64,000 bases of DNA from contig WGMC01000016.1 in assembly GCA_016125265.1 (NCBI GenBank), forward strand, positions 161,393-225,392, read 5' to 3'. Each line of letters opens with the position of its first letter. The stretch's first letter is position 1. The translations under genes were made by a program, and so were the position numbers. The notes beneath the pieces are model-generated. The model searched no databases, had not been told where the DNA came from, and was given only the letters and a program-made list of their open reading frames with translations. Source of the DNA: Planctomycetaceae bacterium (GTDB lineage Bacteria > Planctomycetota > UBA1135 > GCA-002686595). Positions 61,995 through 64,000 of the stretch are shown piece after piece.

Positions 61995-63281
61995 ATGCGC
62001 TCCCACGGACTTTCCCCCGCGCTCGTCGCCGCCGGCTCCGCCCTCGTGGCGGCGCTGGTCGTCGGGGTCCTTTGGTTGGCCCTGGGGCGCCCCGGCAATC
62101 CGTCCGCGCCGCTCGTCGAGGTGGTCGCGGGCGAAGCCGATCCGACGGCAGCCGAATGGGAGGTGCGTCAGCGCCGCTTCGACGAGGCCCACCCGCCGCG
62201 TCCCGTGCGCCACTTCGAGGACTCGACGCTGCTTTGGGAGCGCCTCGGCCGCGACGCGGTTCTGCGCATCCGCCCGCAGATCGCCGCGGGAGGTGGTCTC
62301 GTGTTCGACGAGTACAGCCACTTCCGGCGCGACTCCAACCTGCGCACCAAGACGCCCTTCCCCGAACACCCCGACGGCAGTTGGTGGGTGGTGACCAACG
62401 CGCAGGGCCTGCGCATGGACCGGCCGCCGCGCGGCGGCCACTTGGACCTCGTCGTGCTCGCCAGCGGCGACAGCCACAGCGAAGGTGCGTGCAACAACGC
62501 GGAGAGTTGGGCATCGCTGGTCCGCGCGCGCATCGACGCGCTGGGACTCGCGGAGCGCGCCGACGTTCTGAACGCCAGTTGTGCGGGGTACACGGTCTAC
62601 AGCCACCTGGGTGTGCTCGAGCGATTCCTCGCCGGGGACGCGGGTCTCCCCCGTCCCGACGTCTTCACCGTCGCGGTCTACGGCGGGAACGACCTGTTGG
62701 AGCTGCTCCCCCTCCGCCACTACTTCGCGCGCCGCCCAAGACCCGCGGGCCACGGCGCGTACACGCGCGACATCGTCCACCTGCGCCGGGACCACACACC
62801 GTCGATGGCCCAGGTGTTCGAGCAGATCCTCTACTTCCGCCACAACCCCAGCGAACAGGAGGAGGCCGTGGCCGGGGCCGCCGAGGTGCTGCGCGAGATC
62901 GGCCGCCTGTGCCAGTCGGAGGGCATCCACTTCGTGCCCATGTGGCTGCCCACGGCGGCGGATCTCGAGTGGGATCGGCACGCCGAGGCCTTCGAGGCCA
63001 TCGCCACGGACACCGAGTTGGAGGACCACTGGCGCCGATCGGCCCTGCGCCTCGGCGAACGGATTCGGGCGGACACTCCCGAACTCGACTGGCTGGACCT
63101 GGGCCCGGCCCTCGCCGACGTGCCTGGGGGCGCGTTCTGGGTCCTCGACAAGCACCTCAATCTGGCGGGCCACCGGGTGGTGGCGGACCTCCTGTTCGAA
63201 CGACTTTCGAAACGGGGGCTGCTCCCCACCGCGGGATCTCCCGGGGTGGGCAGTGGTGCCGGGCGGGAATCGGGCCGATAG
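61995..63281 (+). CDS. Membrane-anchored SGNH/GDSL-type hydrolase
   Basis: This 428-residue protein has one N-terminal membrane helix ('ALVAAGSALVAALVVGVLWLAL'). The nucleophile block I is 'DLVVLASGDSHSEGACNNAESW' (GDS). Block II contains 'LNASCAGYTVYSHLGVLERFL' with a conserved Gly. Block III has 'VAVYGGNDLLELL' (GGND, like the GxND oxyanion Asn). Block V is 'LDKHLNLAGHRVVADLL' (D..H). Extracytoplasmic SGNH enzymes remove acyl or other ester groups from sugars, lipids or wall polymers. The substrate is unknown. The ATG at 61995 is divergent from smpB. The stop overlaps the next gene's GTG by one base. Confidence 0.82.
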   Translation: MRSHGLSPALVAAGSALVAALVVGVLWLALGRPGNPSAPLVEVVAGEADPTAAEWEVRQRRFDEAHPPRPVRHFEDSTLLWERLGRDAVLRIRPQIAAGGGLVFDEYSHFRRDSNLRTKTPFPEHPDGSWWVVTNAQGLRMDRPPRGGHLDLVVLASGDSHSEGACNNAESWASLVRARIDALGLAERADVLNASCAGYTVYSHLGVLERFLAGDAGLPRPDVFTVAVYGGNDLLELLPLRHYFARRPRPAGHGAYTRDIVHLRRDHTPSMAQVFEQILYFRHNPSEQEEAVAGAAEVLREIGRLCQSEGIHFVPMWLPTAADLEWDRHAEAFEAIATDTELEDHWRRSALRLGERIRADTPELDWLDLGPALADVPGGAFWVLDKHLNLAGHRVVADLLFERLSKRGLLPTAGSPGVGSGAGRESGR

Positions 63282-63799
63282 TGACGCCAACGCCCGTGAA
63301 GACCCTGCTGCGACCCCTCCTGTTCGGACTTGGCTGGACCTTCGTCGGCCTGGGAGCGCTCGGTCTGTTCCTGCCCCTCTTGCCCACCACGCCGTTCCTA
63401 CTGCTCGCGGCCTGGTGTTTCGACCGCTCGTCCCCGCGCTTGCACGGATGGCTCTTGCGCCAGCCCGTGCTGGGGCCACTGCTTGCCGATTGGCGCGCGC
63501 ACGGGGTGATCCGCCCCCGGGCCAAGTGGCTGTCGACGGCGGCGCTCCTCGGATTCGCGTCGGTTCCCGTGGTGCGCGGCAGCGCGCCGGAGTGGGCGCT
63601 CGTGGCCATGGGACTCGTCGTTGTTTCCGTGCTCGCGTTCCTCTGGACGAGGCCGTCGCGGCCGCGGATCGATCGGGACGAGGCCGCGGAAGTGGAACGC
63701 GAGATTCCGCACGCGGCGCCGCACGAACCCGCCACCGCCCGGACCGCTCCGACGACGCGTCCCGAGCCCCGCGCCGCGGGCCGCGGCGTCGCGCTCTGA
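63281..63799 (+). CDS. DUF454 (YbaN-like) membrane protein
   Basis: This protein of about 172 residues has the DUF454 core 'LGWTFVGLGALGLFLPLLPTTPFLLLAAWCFDRSSPRLHGWLL' (given here as the family's GxLGxxLPxLPTTPF block, then R.S...W), followed by 'LLADWRAHGVIRPRAKW' and two more helices. The function of YbaN-type proteins is unknown. The GTG at 63281 shares one base with the upstream stop; GTG 63296 is an alternative. The last 55 residues are Arg/Pro/Ala-rich and hydrophilic, a tail beyond the family core. Confidence 0.85.
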   Translation: MTPTPVKTLLRPLLFGLGWTFVGLGALGLFLPLLPTTPFLLLAAWCFDRSSPRLHGWLLRQPVLGPLLADWRAHGVIRPRAKWLSTAALLGFASVPVVRGSAPEWALVAMGLVVVSVLAFLWTRPSRPRIDRDEAAEVEREIPHAAPHEPATARTAPTTRPEPRAAGRGVAL

Positions 63800-63831
63800 C
63801 GCACGCCGCGCTAGCCCGGATTATCCACCAC

Positions 63832-63993
63832 GTTTCCGATCGGACGGCCCAACCGGCGTCCTTCGGCCGCCTTTCGCCGCCTGGCGGCACTTTGGGGCCG
63901 CGGCCGTCCTCGACGACCTGTTCAAGGTCGACTGTGGATGCCACGGCCCCAAAGCACCACCAGACAGCGACTTGGGCTCGTCGGATCGGAAAC
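63832..63993. repeat. Nested inverted repeats at the right edge; possible end of an insertion sequence
   Basis: An inner pair, CTTTGGGGCCGCGGC (63890-63904) and GCCACGGCCCCAAAG (63940-63954), matches at 14 of 15 positions around a 35-base loop. An outer pair, GTTTCCGATC (63832-63841) and GATCGGAAAC (63984-63993), encloses it. Just before lies CTAGCCCGGATTATCCACCA (63811-63830), a phrase that resembles some insertion-sequence ends. No transposase is visible before the window ends. Confidence 0.4.
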
Positions 63994-64000
63994 CTGATGA

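Overview
The window is about 70 % GC, is almost fully coding on both strands, and uses G or C at nearly every third codon position. GTG and TTG starts are common, many overlapping the upstream stop as ATGA, GTGA or TTGA. Secreted HEAT-repeat proteins with Gly/Pro-rich linkers, a metallophosphatase fused to a multihaem cytochrome, a b558-type succinate dehydrogenase and a membrane-fused spermidine synthase all fit a Planctomycetota-like bacterium. That placement is inferred from gene content; no rRNA is present to test it. Nothing suggests a plasmid or phage. The only hint of a mobile element is at the extreme right edge.

Layout. 1-3.1 kb: end of a helicase-associated protein, then a thiamine-phosphate-synthase-like gene, a degenerate signal-peptidase-like membrane protein, thiL and tsaE. 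3.1-8.5 kb: an ECF-type sigma factor with a coupled one-pass membrane protein, a TolC-like outer-membrane factor and a HEAT lipoprotein. 8.5-16.1 kb: an anchored protein with a short tandem repeat, the CCA-adding enzyme, a UbiA-type prenyltransferase, a site-2 protease with four PDZ-like units, dxr and purM. 16.1-27.7 kb: secreted and membrane proteins, ending in three consecutive secreted HEAT-repeat genes, two of them close paralogues. 27.9-31.3 kb: sdhC-sdhA-sdhB. 31.6-38.9 kb: a histidine phosphatase, a small Cys-containing protein, a GyrI-like lipoprotein, a large unknown protein, a CvpA-like protein and the metallophosphatase/tetrahaem/TPR fusion.

39.1-40.9 kb holds the most striking unit: a good promoter, a long cobalamin riboswitch, and a secreted repeat protein that reads like a beta-propeller. 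41.5-45.6 kb: tRNA-Leu(CAA), ddl, a UDP-sugar pyrophosphorylase and a medium-chain dehydrogenase. 46.0-52.7 kb: a complete type II fatty-acid cluster, transcribed rpmF-plsX-fabH-fabD-fabG-acpP-fabF. 53.1-60.8 kb: alaS, recA, a PfkB kinase, a flippase-like membrane protein and a lipoprotein. 61.0-62.0 kb: ssrA (tmRNA) beside smpB. The right end has an SGNH hydrolase, a DUF454 protein and nested inverted repeats.

Two patterns run through the window. First, short tandem repeats (12-21 bp units, usually 3-4 copies, each with its own unit) sit in intergenic gaps or at the ends of genes. Second, TAGGAT/TAGGCT-like -10 hexamers lie 7-9 bases before several start codons, which suggests leaderless mRNAs.
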